A DNA stretch of 64,000 nt from Portulaca oleracea (Eukaryota > Streptophyta > Magnoliopsida > Caryophyllales > Portulacaceae). The notes under the pieces are model-generated. The model saw nothing but the letters and a program-made list of their open reading frames with translations. It searched no databases and was not told the DNA's origin. This document shows positions 9,970-22,390 of the stretch, piece by piece. Within the stretch, counting starts at the first letter, position 1; each line of letters starts with the position of its first letter. The translations under genes were made by a program, and so were the position numbers. The stretch spans positions 18,245,867 through 18,309,866 of the forward strand of contig CM055882.1 in the NCBI GenBank assembly GCA_029582165.1, read 5' to 3'.

Positions 9970-11072
9970 TGATGTATATTTGCCTAGCTATATACATCAA
10001 GGCCTAGCTAAAGGACCTCAATCTAGCTAGAAGCTACAAATGTCGCCTTGGGTATCAACAACTACAAGGGTTTATTAGCTCAAGGAAGAAAGCATGAAGG
10101 ACCTTGATGGTATTCTAGCTTACATGGAGTTACTCTCACATTTGGAGGACATCAATGAGCATAAATAACTCTCAAGTCCTTATTGAGAAGTCATCTCTCA
10201 CGGCAGCAAAGGACTTCATCAAGTACAGTTCGATATTTTGCTCTATAACTCTAGATCCATACATCTATTGAGGAAATCATCAAAAGATAGATTGGAGCTC
10301 TTTCAATAAGCTTTCCAATGGTTTTTGAATCAATGAAAACGGACAAGTATTGAAGGAGTTATAGCAATTTCTTTCTAGAGTTGTATTTTAGAGTTTATGA
10401 TGTCATAAATAGGCTATATGATGTAATAGTTGATTCTTGGTTTCTTGAACCCTAGGTACACGTCCAAGGGGTCCCTAAAGTAGTATAAATAGACCCCCTA
10501 GGATGCCATTGTATTAATTCAATTCAAGTCATTCAATAAATCAAATACAAACACAAGGTGTTGTTTTCTCTCTAGTTTTGTGCTAGAACTTTCGTTTCTC
10601 TTGAGGGAGAACGAGTATCCCCTTCTTCTATTCTAAGATTGGCTATCTTAGATGGTGATAGGAAGGAATTGAAGAGTCTTGGAGGTGGTGTGCCTATATC
10701 CTTCAAGAGAGCTTCAAATCGCCATTATCATTCAACCATTCAACGACATTCATCAAGAACTCATCAAGAACTCATCAAGAATTCATCAAGAACTCATCAA
10801 GCATTCAATCATCTTCATTCGTTCTTCAAACGTTCAAAGAGTGTCGTTCATCATCATTCTTCATTCGTCATTCCATCGTTCGTCATTCATCCATCGTTCA
10901 TCAAACTTCAATTGATCTTGGTAAACGAATCACTCCATCTTTTCGTTTATCTTCATCCATTATCATTCATTTTTGGATCCTTGAGAACTTTGAGAAGGGA
11001 GATTCTTATCTTCGTTTTTAAAGATCCTTAGATTGTGTGTAATGTGATCAACCCTTGGTCCATTATGCATCA
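9970..11072 (+). repeat. complete 3' LTR, 1103 bp
   Basis: It begins TGATGTATA and ends TATGCATCA, so the ends form the inverted TGATG...CATCA. The TATA-like AGTATAAATAG recurs near 10480. It supplies the U3 start that the 5' copy lacks. Confidence 0.9.
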
Positions 11073-11559
11073 AAAATTTCCTTGTCTATCATAATTTAGA
11101 CGTAAGAAATGGACGAAAAGCAACTAAGATAAAGCGTAAAATATGTATGCATAAATAGTTGCCATATTACAGAATATCACCTTTTGCACTGGAGCCTTTA
11201 TTCAAAATGTCTCCCCTATTGCAAGTCGTTCCATATTTTCCTAGCAAGATCAAAATGAATATGGAAGTATAGTTATGAATCAAATCAAAATGAACATGGA
11301 AAGCCACATGCTATGATATTGACTCAACAATATCACCAAGATAAACTTATTGAGTGATACTTCAGTAAATTGCGAATGATCGTTATATGGATTCTATCTA
11401 ACATATCAGGATCCTCGACTTTCCGTTCACTATTTCTGAATGTGTGCCAAACAACACATAAGTATACAATCACATATTTCTCCCTTGACACAAGCGTCGG
11501 CTTTTTTTAGACGGGTGGACCTACGCCGGGGGGGGGGGGGGACAGGATGAAACACCATA
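11073..11559. other. no gene recognised
   Basis: Spacer between the Ty3 element and MULE-1. It holds a G homopolymer at about 11528-11541 and nothing else I can support. Confidence 0.5.
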
Positions 11560-11569
11560 AAAGTTTCCC

Positions 11570-11680
11570 GAGTAAATTACATTTGTTCTACCTGACATTT
11601 ATGGTAATAATTTTGCACACGCGACATTTGTGAAATAACTTTCACCTTACCTGACATTAAGTGAATGTGATTTTTAGTTG
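11570..11680 (+). repeat. MULE-1 left terminal inverted repeat
   Basis: It pairs with the complement of 29375-29485. The inner edge is approximate because similarity fades gradually. Confidence 0.85.
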
Positions 11681-12329
11681 AAGAATCCGGTTACTTCTCA
11701 TAGGAAATGAGAAAATACAATAATGCCCCTATATGACTATGTGAATGTACCATGCGGTCCACGCTGCCCCTAAAATTGAGATGGAAAAGACTAAGCTGAC
11801 CCTTTAGTTGTTTTGTCTGGAAAAAGGTATGTCGATTAAAATTGGAAACACCAACATTCGACTCTCAAACGAGTCTTCTTCAGCACTCCCCTGTTGCTTC
11901 CCTCCCTCCTATAAACCCTAAAAAATCGACGCTTGAATGAAGGATATCAACGGCAAGAGATGAAGCAACGGTAAGTTCTTCACTTGTGAAGGAGGATTAC
12001 ACAGTTCAACGACAACTATTTTCCGGTGAAGGTATGCTTTCAAAATTTTAAATTTTTTGAGTTTTTATAGTAAAGTTAGGGTATAATTTTGTGTCTTATG
12101 TTGCGAAATAGTTGATTCTGTGTGGAATTCTAGGTTTAGGGTTTTGGTTAACTGTCAACAGTTCCGAATTATGCAAAACAATTAGGGCTTCATGTTGTAG
12201 CAAAACAGAGTAGGCTTTAAATGTTGCAAATTGTGGTTGGTTGTTCGAAATTTGGGGTTTTTTTTTATATATAAAAATCCATAATTTCTGGGAATTCTAA
12301 TGTGTTGTCATTTTTTTCATTGATCTTCA

Positions 12330-13514
12330 ACCATAAATGAAGATGAATGATACGGTGTTCATGGTGTATTTGGTGTACAAATTAAAGGCATCACAGTTGA
12401 TTTGGGGAAAAAGGACTTGAATAGATATGGATAAATTGATTTGTATAGAGATGCTAGGAGTTTGTTGGCATTGCCAGTTGTAGATCCTAAACCAGCCTTC
12501 TATGGTGTTGCTGGGCATCCCCCTGAAAACCAAGGGCTAGGGTAACTTTAGATGATGAGGCACAATTTAGTAAGATGATAAAAATGTGATATGGAAGAAA
12601 ATAGATTAAATTTCATGTTGTTGAGAGGAAGACAATTAGCATGGTACAAGCAAGTATTGAAAGGCTTGATGGTGACAACATAGATAAAGTTAACAGGGCC
12701 AATGTGATAGTAAATCGAGGCGAAAGTGTGAATGATCAAAATGTTGGGGAGGATATGATGTGAATGAGGAGGGGGAAAATGTCAATAATATTCGTGATGA
12801 ATATGGAATGATGTTGTAGTTAACAATGATGCTCCATTCACTGAACCTTCTTCTTTATCTAACCCCACAGTTACTCAACCATCTGTCTCATATAACCCCC
12901 CATTGAACCACCCCATTGGTCGTGATAGTGATACTGATGGTGATAAGGATGATGATGATGATGATGATCACATATTTGAGGATAGTGAATCTGATGCCTC
13001 ATCAGACAGTAATGACGATATGAACATTAGTAATGAAGAAAAGGAGAGTGGTAACTCTGATGTGTCACTAGTAGATGAGCATGATGTAATTGATGATATG
13101 AGTGATGATGAGGAAGATGTATAGGATAGGATATATAATAGGAGACCATGGGAGCGTGATCCATACGGGACAGTAGAGCCCAGGAAATGGGATTTATTTG
13201 ACGACAAGAAACACTTTTTAGAAGTTATGAGGCATTACATGGTCACTCAAGGCCATTGGCTTTTGGTTAAATGGAACGAGAGTCGTCGATACGCAGCAAA
13301 GTGCAGTGGAGAGGGTTGCTCTGGGAGGATTCATGCCTACGCTACCGGATAAGGTGGCATACCAAATTAAGGTTTTGGAAGGTGAGCATACATGTGAAAG
13401 AATTCAGCACAATAGAGCAGCAAATTCGAGATGGATCGCAAAGCACATGTTTGATGATGTTGCAACCAACCCTTCCATTCCGATTGATAGCTTGGGGATG
13501 TTATTGACCACGAG
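12330..13514 (+). pseudogene. MULE-1 transposase, N-terminal exon(s), decayed
   Basis: This is the DNA-binding half of a plant MuDR-type transposase. An N-terminal block (LYRDARSLLALPVVDP, YGVAGHPPENQG) is broken by stops and frame changes. A very acidic Asp/Ser-rich linker follows at 12903-13124, then the MuDR DNA-binding domain at ~13190-13514 (WDLFDDKKHFLEVMRHYMV, RRYAAKCSGEGCSGRIHA, HTCERIQHNRAANSRWIA). A stop at 13124 separates the acidic part from the domain. The exon ends at a good donor, GAG|GTAACT, at 13514/13515. The start codon is uncertain. Confidence 0.8.
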
Positions 13515-13645
13515 GTAACTTTTGAAATTCTGATTTTTTTTTTCTTATTATTATTCTGTTGTTTATGTGTATTATTTTCATTTTATTTACGTGTGTCTTG
13601 TATAAAAATTGTATCATTAACACTATTTTTCCCCTCACAAAAAAG
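13515..13645 (+). other. MULE-1 transposase intron
   Basis: It starts GTAACT, ends in a T-rich run and AAAAAAG, and removing it restores the transposase frame (LLTTR to YGVVRPK). Confidence 0.7.
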
Positions 13646-14115
13646 GTATGGAGTTGTAAGGCCTAAATATGTTCTGAGAAAGGCAAAGAATAAAATATTG
13701 AAGAAGATTGAAGGGGACCATAAATTGGGTTTTGAGAAACTTGTGCATTATCTTGAAATGGTGAAGCAACCAAACCCTGACAGTATATGCCAAATTAACT
13801 GGCTAGAACTTGAAGAACTGGAGGGGGGGGGGGAGAAAATATTTCAGTGGGTGTTTGTGTGCTTCAATGGCTGTTAGCAAAATTTCCTAGCTGGATGTAG
13901 GAAATTTGTTGGCGTAGATGGATGCCACTTGAAGGGGTCGTACAAGGATCCTATTGACTGCTATTGGGCTTGATGGGATAACGAAAATGCGTTCCAATCA
14001 CATTTGCCATTGTTGATCAAGAAAGCATAGAGAATTGGAATTGGTTCCTTCATTGTTTGAAGGGTGTGATTGGAGATGATGAGTCAGGGGAGTATGCATT
14101 TATTTCTGACAGGGG
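13646..14115 (+). pseudogene. MULE-1 transposase, catalytic exon with first two Asp residues
   Basis: The exon opens at an AAAAAAG acceptor, and the reading YGVVRPKYVLRKAKNKIL continues the previous exon in phase. A G run near 13824-13834 shifts the frame. The family motif FVGVDGCHLKG at ~13904-13935 holds the first catalytic Asp, and AFISDR at ~14097-14115 holds the second. The donor after SDR is not a clear GT, so splicing is probably lost. The stretch to 22685 behaves as an intron, and the hAT element is inserted in it. Confidence 0.8.
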
Positions 14116-16476
14116 CCCGATAAAATTTTCTAGTTTAGCATTGTTAACGTTGTCATAAATTATTGTGTAAAATTTCCAACCTTTTTAATGCTGTCATAAA
14201 ATATTGTGTAAAATATTAATGTTGCTGTCATGGGTGTGATTGTTGGGACAGTTTTATGTTTGTTTCTTATGTCACTGATTGTGAATATGGATGACAATGA
14301 GGCGGATCGGGGACGGGGGAATATATCTCCATCCCCATCCTCGCTCCCAAAACTCGTCCCCATCCCCGCTTCGGGGAATAATTCTTGCCCCATCCCCATC
14401 CCCAACGGGGATCCAACTTGGGATTTTTTAAAGCTATCCAAAATCTAACCAAATTTTAATTGAACTCGATTTTTAATCGGACCCGGTTTTTAACATGTTT
14501 TAAATACACCGTATTTAACTTGCTCAAACAATAATACATCAAAATCAAACAATAATACACCAACAAGTGTTATTAGGAAAAAAAAAAATTATACAATCTC
14601 CTCAAGTGTGAATCAGAGTAGCATATATCCTCCTCAAGTTTAATGACAAGCATAAAGTAAACTAAAAAACAATTAAACAACATAAACACATACATAGTAA
14701 GATTAGCAATGAGACTAAAAGAATGAGCAGCTCATTAAGCTAGCAATGGTATCTCTAACTTCTTCATCAACATCTTCCTCAAATGTATTATACAAAAATG
14801 AGGTAGCATCGGTGTTGTCACTATCGTCTTCAACCCCTAAGATAACATAATAAAGATGTTAAAATTAATGTAATGAGTGTATAAAAAAGAATTCTATAAC
14901 AAAGGCAAAAGTATAAAAGATTGGAATAAATACAAACCTTGAGACTCAATTACAGCCCAAAGCCAATTCTGAGTGCACATTAAAGCTTCTAATGTCTTGG
15001 GATGCAAATGGTTACGATGAGGGGTTACAAACCTCCCTCCCGTGCTAAATGCGGACTCAGATGCCACAATATATTCAGGAATAGCATAGATATCCCTAGC
15101 TATTTTAGATAAGATGGGGAAGCTTGTTTGAGCCGCCTTCCAATGAACTAAGATATGAAATGGACCCGTTCTTGGAACAAGGGGAGCACTCAAATATTCA
15201 TCTAACTCACAAATTTCAGGAGGAGGTGCATCTTTCTTCACATAATTATCAAAATTACTCATTATGCCCTTCTTTTTGGAACCAACATTTCTAGTATCAA
15301 AAGAGCCACTACCAGATTCCAGAATCACAAGGCATATATGCTTGTTCATGAGACGCCTTTAGATGCTTGTATCTTTCCTTGTATTCACGCCACAAAGCAT
15401 AACAAGTTTCTTTCACCATATTAACCTTATCCGACCCATTAAAGTCATAAGTTGTATGATAGTAATACTCCAAAAATTGTAGCTTAAACCTAGGATCGAA
15501 AACACAAGCAACTCCCATAATCTCATGAACTACATTCCAATACTTGTTAAACTTATTAAGCATCCTTCTTGTCATAGTTTTGATCACCTCACTAGGTTCC
15601 AAAAGCTAATCATCCAAACATGACCTAATCTGAAAAACTTTTGAACATAAGTATTTGCAGTGGGAAAACTAGTACACGAGAATATTTGTGTAACATCATA
15701 AAAAAACTTCCAACCTTTCACAAAGATCATTAGCTCTCTCCCATTCATCATCCCTAGGCACACTCTTATAATTGAAATCTCTTTTAGCTAGCTTTGGAAA
15801 AACCTCTCTATATAACAAAGTAGTTTGAAGCATCAAAAAAGTTGAGTTCCACCTTGTTTTGCAATCAAGTTTCAACTTTTTTGAATAAGGGATACTCAAG
15901 CTATCACAAACTTCTTGAAAAATCTCTTCTCTTTTAGGTGTTGCCCTCCAATATGCTACACTATCACGAACTTTTTCAATTGAATCCCCAATAACATCCA
16001 AGCCATCCTTGACAATTAAGTTCAAAATATATGCACAACAACGCAAGTGGAAGAACTTACCATGTAATGGAAAAGCTCTCAAGTCCAATCTATCTTTCAG
16101 AATGTTGATAACAACATCATTTGAGGAGGAATTATCAACAGTTAAACTGGACAACTTTCTATTAATGTTCCACTCCAAAAAACACTTCAACAACTCTTGT
16201 GAGATACACTCCGCAGTGTGAGGACATGGAACATATGCAAACCTAAGGGGGGAAAAAGTTTAGTGAGTATTTGAGTATTATACACTATAAAACTAAAAAT
16301 AATACAAAACATTAAACAAAGATTTGATTTAATTTAATTTAATTTCTAAGCTAAAATATTAACACCAAAAAAATTAAACAATACCTTAGAATTCGCCTTT
16401 GTAAGATCCATGAACTATCAATCCAATGAGCCGTTATGACCATAAAACCTCGCTTCTGATTTTGAGCAGTCCACAG

Positions 16477-17163
16477 TTTTTGGGAGATCCAAGGAGGGAG
16501 CCCACTTCAACCAAGGCCCATGGTACACAAGTTAAGTGAGGTTCCATCTTAAAACCAATTGGTGTTAAGAGGAGTAGCCCACTTGACTTATATACCATGT
16601 GCTTTCTCTTTACTTTTTCGATGTGGGACATTTACTCATGGGTGAATCCCAGCAATCTCCCCCTTCACACATGAGTCTCTCCCCCTTGATTGGAAGCCTC
16701 TTTTTGGCTAAGGTTTCAAGTCACCATCAGGAGCCCATCATAGCCGCACCTTACTCTACAGAGCCGCACCCTACTCCACCTGAGTCTCATGCCACCACTC
16801 TGTCTCAAGAGTCCCAGCCGCACCTTACTCCACAGAGTCGCACCCTACTCCACCCGAGTCTCATGCCACCACTCTGAGCATTCAGGAGACCCAGTCGAGC
16901 ACGCGCTATGGTCCCTGCTCTTGTCCATGGTGATCTTCCTGCACCTCGCCTGCGCCCAGCCGAACGAACCATCGGCTCTGATACCACTTTTTGGGGAGAT
17001 CCGAGGGAGCCCACTTCAACCAAGACCCATGGTACACAAGTTGAGTGAGGTTCCATCTTAAAACCAATTGGTGTTAAGAGGAGTAGTCCACTTGACTTAT
17101 ATATCATGTGCTTTCTCTTTACTTTTTCGATGTGGGACATTTACTCGTGGGTGAATCCCAACA
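16477..17163 (-). mobile_element. TRIM (miniature LTR retrotransposon) in the hAT transposase exon
   Basis: Two direct repeats of about 177 bp (16477-16654 and 16988-17163) enclose about 330 bp. On the minus strand they open TGTTGGGATTCACCC / TGCTGGGATTCACCC. A primer-binding site complementary to initiator tRNA-Met and a purine run (AAGGGGGAGA) before the 3' LTR are in the expected places. The insertion splits the hAT codons for Asp-Leu-Trp and duplicates TGTG (CACA on the plus strand at 16472-16475 and 17164-17167). The interior is non-coding with tandem repeats of about 55 bp (16760-16875). Confidence 0.9.
16974..16986 (-). other. TRIM primer-binding site
   Basis: The minus strand reads TGGTATCAGAGCC just inside the 5' LTR, complementary to initiator tRNA-Met. 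This sets the minus-strand orientation. Confidence 0.9.
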
Positions 17164-17860
17164 CACAAATCAATTGTGATGGCCACTTTGCTGTCAACAC
17201 TATCGAGCAACTTCATAGCTTTGGTTTTTTCGTGATCATAGATCTTAAGAATGTTAGCTCTAAGAGTATTTCTTGATATCATCTTGAAAGAAGGTTGGAG
17301 TGCCTTGGAATACTTTCTAAAGCCAAGATAATCCACAATAGAACGAGGATACTCATGCATAATAACTATGTTGGAAAGTTCTCGCGTCACTTTCTCTTCA
17401 TCAAACCCACCATTAACATATGTAACGGTCCCTCTTTTCTCACAAATTGGGGGAATTTCAATTTCTTTTGGGAAAAATCTTTAGCAATATCTCTATGAAG
17501 CCGTAGTGGAGAAATTTTATAATGGTCAACCAAATGTGTTGTACCATCTTTAGACCTACTCCCAAGTTTCTTTTTGCAATATTTACACACAACCTTTTCA
17601 TCTCCATTGATTGTTATCAAATCATAATGTTGCCATACCCATGATATAAATTTCCGTTTTTTCCCCAAGACCAAGTCTACCCCACTAACTTCATCGGTAG
17701 TATCAGGTATGGCGCTAGAAGAACCAACACCCTCAGTTTTAGAGGTTGGGGTTGGGGTTGGGGTCGGGGTTAGGTCGGGGTTTTCTTTTCCTAATTCATT
17801 GTTGGTAGAGCTTGGAGATGGATTAATTGGAGTAGGAGTACTACCACTAACACGGGCCAT

Positions 17861-18789
17861 AGATCTGTCAAAAACAAGTAAACAAAAATGAATCACTGTC
17901 AAATACCTGGTATGTATAAACCCAATTTCGAACCCTAAAAGAACAAATCCGAATAATCCCATATTAAACAATTGGAAATAAAAAAAACGAACCTTGAAAA
18001 GCTTGTCCAAAGCAACTAGATTAAGCAGGACTAACTCACATTCCGTTGTATTTTCAATCGAGTCACTAACCTGACTTGATGAAAAGCCATAGAACCTAAA
18101 CTATAAAACCTAGCAAAAGTCTTGTAGTATGCTAGCTTTAGTTAAGTTGGATTAGAAAGCACAATATATATGTTTCAGTTTAATGGATTAGAAAGCACAA
18201 TATATATAAAACCTAGTAAAAGTCACTTGACACTAATCATTCTCATTCACCGAATTTGGCAAAGCTAATATATATGTTTCAGATTAATGGTTCTATTACA
18301 CTTGGCAAAGCTAATTTGACGACAAACTCCCAAGTAAAGGTTCAAATACTTCTATATGGATAAGGAGTTGACTTCAAGCTATCATATATGACAATTTGCA
18401 GCATTCAAAACATACAGTAGCTATCATATATTGCTAGAATATATACAGATTAATGACAATAAACTCACAATTCAAGAAGAAGCATAGCAGAGCGAGATTA
18501 ATGGCTAGAATATATACAGATTAATGACTATTATATATATACAGATTAAACAATATAGTAGCTATCATATCTGAGAATAAGAGTGTGAGAGTGAGAGTTG
18601 AGAGAATGAGAGGAAGATATGAGAATGTAATAAAAAAAAACCAAAGGAACTGACCTTGAGCTCAGCGGCGTGACTGGGCAATCGACTCTCTTGAGCGGTA
18701 GGAACCAGACAGTGGCGGTGAGCAGCGAGCAAGGACAATCGCGAGGGAGAAGGGAGGAGAGAGGAGCCGAGGAAGGAGCACTGAATCCA
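17861..18789 (-). other. hAT 5' non-coding region
   Basis: This lies between the hAT start codon and the LINE. It has repeated CAGATTAATG words and a CAAG|GTCAGT donor-like site on the minus strand near 18655, which would suit a spliced 5' leader. The short frames here have no domain. Confidence 0.4.
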
Positions 18790-20971
18790 TTTACCCCCTG
18801 AAGATACCTTCCATGAATCCATTTGATCCAGAGGCATTGCTTGTTATTTTGAATGGCAAAGACCTGCTTGGCTATGAGGGAAGTATTCCAAATCTGGAGG
18901 TCTTTCAGGCCCAGACCGCCTTTTGATTTTGTCCTGCAGATAGTGCACCAGGCTATAGGGGGTTTTCCTGTAGTTTTCATCAGCACCCCAAAGGAAATTT
19001 CTACAAATTTGGGTGATTTCCCTAACGAAGAAGGGGGGAGATGGGATCACCCTAACGAAGACCTCGACCACCCTTGAAGAAACCATAGTTGCCCCCATTG
19101 ACTTGGATAGTGAAAGACGTGGTTGTAACACATTCCATAATCCACTGAATGAATATAGTAGGGAAGTTGTATCTGTGGAAAAGATCATGCAAAAAATTCC
19201 AATGAATTGTGTCAAAAGCTTTGCGTAGATCAATCTTGAACAAGAAACGCGATTGAGTGTGTTTCCTATTGAAGCCCCTAGTTAGTTCTTGGCAAAGGAG
19301 CACATTGTGGAGCAATTCTCTGCCCGGTACAAAAGCAGATTGACTGTCATGAATAATGTCGGGGAGAACTTGCTTCAATCTACTGACCAGAAGTTTGGAG
19401 ATACACTTATAGACAGTGTTACAACACGATATAGGTCTGAAATCTGCAGCGTTGATGGGGTTTGGAACTTTAGGAATAAGAGCCAGTGTAGTAGTATTCA
19501 TTGCTTTTAGCATTTTCCCATTAGAGAAAAATTCGCGTACAGCAGAAGTAACATACTGACCAATTTCATTCCAAGCAGCTTTAAAAAAACCACTGGTGAA
19601 GCCATCCGGACCAGGAGACTTGTGGTTTGGAATTGAAAACATGGCTTCCTTAATGTCTTCGTCAGTGAAGGGTGCACAGAGAGAGGCATGCTGAACCGAA
19701 GGAATCAAACGATCGTGATGAATAATCTCATCCTTAATGTGCACCGATGTGTTTGTTGAGTCCCAATGAGTTCTTCATAGTAGGCTGCAATAATACGACC
19801 CACTGCATCATAACCTTCTTCAATTACCCCATTTCAATTTTCCAGGGAGTAATAAGTATTTTCCTGTTTTCTTTTCTTTAATCGTGCAAAGAAAAATTTC
19901 AAGCAAGTATCACCATAGGCAGATGCTTCAATTTTGCTCTGTTGGGAAATCAGCGAGATGGAGGAATTCAGGATATCTAGATACTGAGTTTATAAGCTTC
20001 CTCAATCACCCGAAGGTTATCATCAAGGCCAGATTGTGCAATTTGAGACTGGATATCTTCTAATCTTTTCCTGGCAAGGAGCATTTGCTGATGTATATCA
20101 GCATATTTGTGACGGTTTAGCCTCTTGAAATCATATTTGAGCTGCTTCAGAATTTGTTGCAGGGTATACATATGATACCCCGATTTCCTTGTGGTGATAG
20201 CGTGCTGAATGAGAGGATGAAAATCCGGATCTTTGATCCACATATCACAGAAACGGAATTTTCTTTTAGGTTTTGGCCCATCCAGAAATTGAAGAAGTAT
20301 CGGTTTGTGGTCTGAGAGGCTTTGCATCAAATATTCAGTCCGAGTGTGTTGAGGCTCGGCATGCCAGTCGTCATTGACAAACACACGATCAATTTAGACT
20401 GAATTGTGCCGTTAGACCAAGAAAAATTTGCTCCTCTGCAAGTCAGTTCTGTGAAGTTGATCTGCTGGGTACATCTCTTGAAATCCTCAATTTCACTATT
20501 GGTGACTGGATTGCCATTCAAACGATCAGTGGGAAATAGGATGGCATTAAAATCACCAAGCAAGCACCAAGGGCCATCAATATTACAAGCAATGTCGTTG
20601 ATGCCAGTCCACAGTTCAGTTCTTTCAAGACTTGTATTGAGCCCATAAACAAATGTGAAGTAGCAGCTGAAACCAGAGATATGGAATTTTGCAGCACAAT
20701 GAATGAATTGCGTATGATAGATAAGTGGGGTATGGGCTACCTGTTTGGGTTTCCAAGCAATATAAATCCTGCCCCTATGATCAAGATGGAAGTTTGAAGT
20801 AGTGCTCCATGATTTGAACATTCCAGTAGAGATCATGTCCTCCTTAGGTGCTTTTATTTTTGTTTCTACAAGACAAGCAATGTCCGCTTGTTGAGTAGCA
20901 AGAAAGATTTTGACATCTTCTTGCTTTAAGGGGTCATTGAGACCCCTAATGTTCCAAGTTAGGACTTTCAT
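18790..20971 (-). pseudogene. L1-type LINE ORF2 (endonuclease-reverse transcriptase), decayed
   Basis: On the minus strand the ATG at 20971 starts an apurinic endonuclease domain: MKVLTWNIRGLNDPL, CLVETKIKA, CLLGDFNAIL, then after a frame change LSDHKPILLQF (~20300). The reverse transcriptase follows at 19052-19744: NHKSPGPDGFTSGFFK, FRPISCCNTVYKCISKLL, SAFVPGRELLHN and FLFKIDLRKAFDTIHW. After GGRGLR the sequence jumps to EITQICRNFLWGADENYRK, so the YADD-containing middle of RT is deleted. The C-terminal GGLGLKDLQIWNTSLIAKQ block survives until about 18830. No poly-A tail is evident at the left end. Confidence 0.85.
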
Positions 20972-22159
20972 GGTGAGGGTTGTCCCTCAACGTGCATAGT
21001 AGCATCATCCTCACAGTCATCATCATTGGCAGATTCAGAAGAGAGACATTCAAAAGCATTTGCAAGCACTGGTGGCTCCCTATTTGTCTCAGGCTGTTTG
21101 ATTGTTGATAGTCCTTGCACTTGTGTGAAGCCCTCGACATTTATCTTATGTTGGGGCTGGGGTGGTTTCCTTTGCCAAATATGTTTTGTTTGGATCCCAT
21201 GGTTATTGTGATGCCTCTTTGAGTGACCCTGCTGGTTATTCTGCTTTGATACAGAGGTAGTTTTCTCAATCTTTTTCTTACAGTCTGCTTCACAATGGCC
21301 AAACATATGACAGTAGGTGCATTTGATGGGTTTCCAGTCATAAGTGACTTATTGCTTGATGACAATATTATTTTCATCCAGGAATTGGATTTCAGATGGG
21401 AATTGAGCATCAAGAGAGACCTCAACAAGAACACGGGCACATGTAAAATTTGATTTTTCCTTTGTTGCCCTATCTATTTTCAGTGGGTGGCCAATGAGAC
21501 TTGCCAATCTACTCGAATTAGCTAAACTCCAGTATTGAATATCCAATGAAGGAAATTTCACCCATATTGGAATGGATTTAATTGATTCGAGATCAATTTT
21601 CTGTGATGGATTCCAGGGTTTGACAATAAAAGGCTTGTTATCAAAGAAAAACACACCTTTCTTGAGTACATCTTCCATCTCATCTTGTTTGTTGAAACGA
21701 ACAATGAAGAGGCCTTTTGGACAATAGAAATTTTGCTCAAATCATATCTTGACCAAATTCGTTTGATGAAACCTTCAATGATTGGAAATTGGGGATTCGA
21801 TCCCAAAACAGAACATAAAACTGAGTTTCTCCAATATTGAATTTCCTCAGCCACAACAACCTTTTCCAATTTTGCTATTTTCACACCATCAATCTGTTCA
21901 GCTTTTACAAATTCTAACGCATTACGTTCATCCGAATCAACCAAGGATGCATATGAGCTGGTTTTAGTTTGCTGCGATGATTTCTGCAAATCCGGAACTA
22001 GAGTAGGAGCTACTTTCGGAGGATCTGCGATTTCGACTGGAGAAGGAGTTGCTTTTGGAGGAGCGTCGGGGTCTGGGTTTGCGATTAGAGATGTAACCTC
22101 ATGCTTCCCATTCCTTGTTTGCTACGAGAGACTCCATTTGTTTTCTTGGATTTTGCCAT
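20968..22159 (-). pseudogene. LINE ORF1 (DUF4283-like plus zinc knuckle), decayed
   Basis: A minus-strand ATG at 22159 gives MAKSKKTNGVSRSK, then frames change several times. Recognisable parts are a Pro-rich N-terminus, the DUF4283-like block (EEIQYWRNSVLCSVLG; KKGVFFFDNKPFIVKPW; IPIWVKFPSLDIQYWS) and a zinc-knuckle region around 21290-21330. It ends next to the ORF2 start near 20971, the usual arrangement in plant L1 elements. Several frameshifts mean it is not functional. Confidence 0.8.
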
Positions 22160-22313
22160 GGCGAGGGAAACGAATCCCTAATTCAAGAAAGAAAATAGAG
22201 ACTCTGCGAATTGATGCTCTTGATCGAGGGGTCGGCTCTCAGGAAAGTCACCGGAGATCTGGTTAGATCTGCCGGAAATCGTTGAGAGAGACACTCTCAA
22301 GGAAGAGAGAGAA

Positions 22314-22317
<4 letters not shown>

Positions 22318-22389
<72 letters not shown>
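22318..22389. repeat. (TA)n microsatellite, ~72 bp
   Basis: An uninterrupted TA run separates the 5' end of the LINE from the hAT terminal region. Confidence 0.95.

Positions 22390-22390
<1 letters not shown>

Larger units (their letters stand above)
5692..11072 (+). mobile_element. young non-autonomous Ty3/gypsy-derived LTR retrotransposon
   Basis: The order is truncated 5' LTR (5692-6610), primer-binding site, one long ORF, polypurine tract and complete 3' LTR (9970-11072). By eye the shared 0.9 kb of the LTRs differ at only about six positions, so insertion was recent. The ORF keeps gag-like and integrase zinc-binding regions but no working reverse transcriptase, so movement would need enzymes supplied in trans. 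The 5' LTR lacks its first ~183 bp, and no target-site duplication can be seen. Confidence 0.85.
14715..17860 (-). pseudogene. hAT transposase (BED zinc finger), interrupted by a TRIM
   Basis: The minus-strand ATG at 17860 opens MARVSGSTPTP, a Thr/Pro-rich N-terminus. A BED-type zinc finger follows (VCKYCKKKLGSRSKDGTTHL with a distal His) at ~17500-17620. The core starts before the insertion (SKVAITIDL) and resumes after it (WTAQNQKRGFMVITAHWID). Further blocks are LTVDNSSSNDVVINIL, CAYILNLIVKDGLD and LDCKTRWNSTFLML (15696-16193), a DUF4413-like block (15309-15602) and the hAT dimerisation region (YIVASESAFSTGGRFV, 14940-15100). A last exon of about 125 bp ends at 14715 after an AAG|GTTTGT donor near 14937. 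Introns and small lesions remain; the TRIM in the core exon kills it. Confidence 0.85.

Noticed and set aside
11570..11580. extending MULE-1 outward to the G run at 11528
   Set aside because: Right-end sequence beyond AAGTAAATTAT matches the left flank as a direct repeat (AAAGTTTCCC), so those bases are the target duplication.
12968..13207. Ser-rich minus-strand frame opposite the acidic linker
   Set aside because: It is the complement of the Asp-rich transposase linker and has no independent support.
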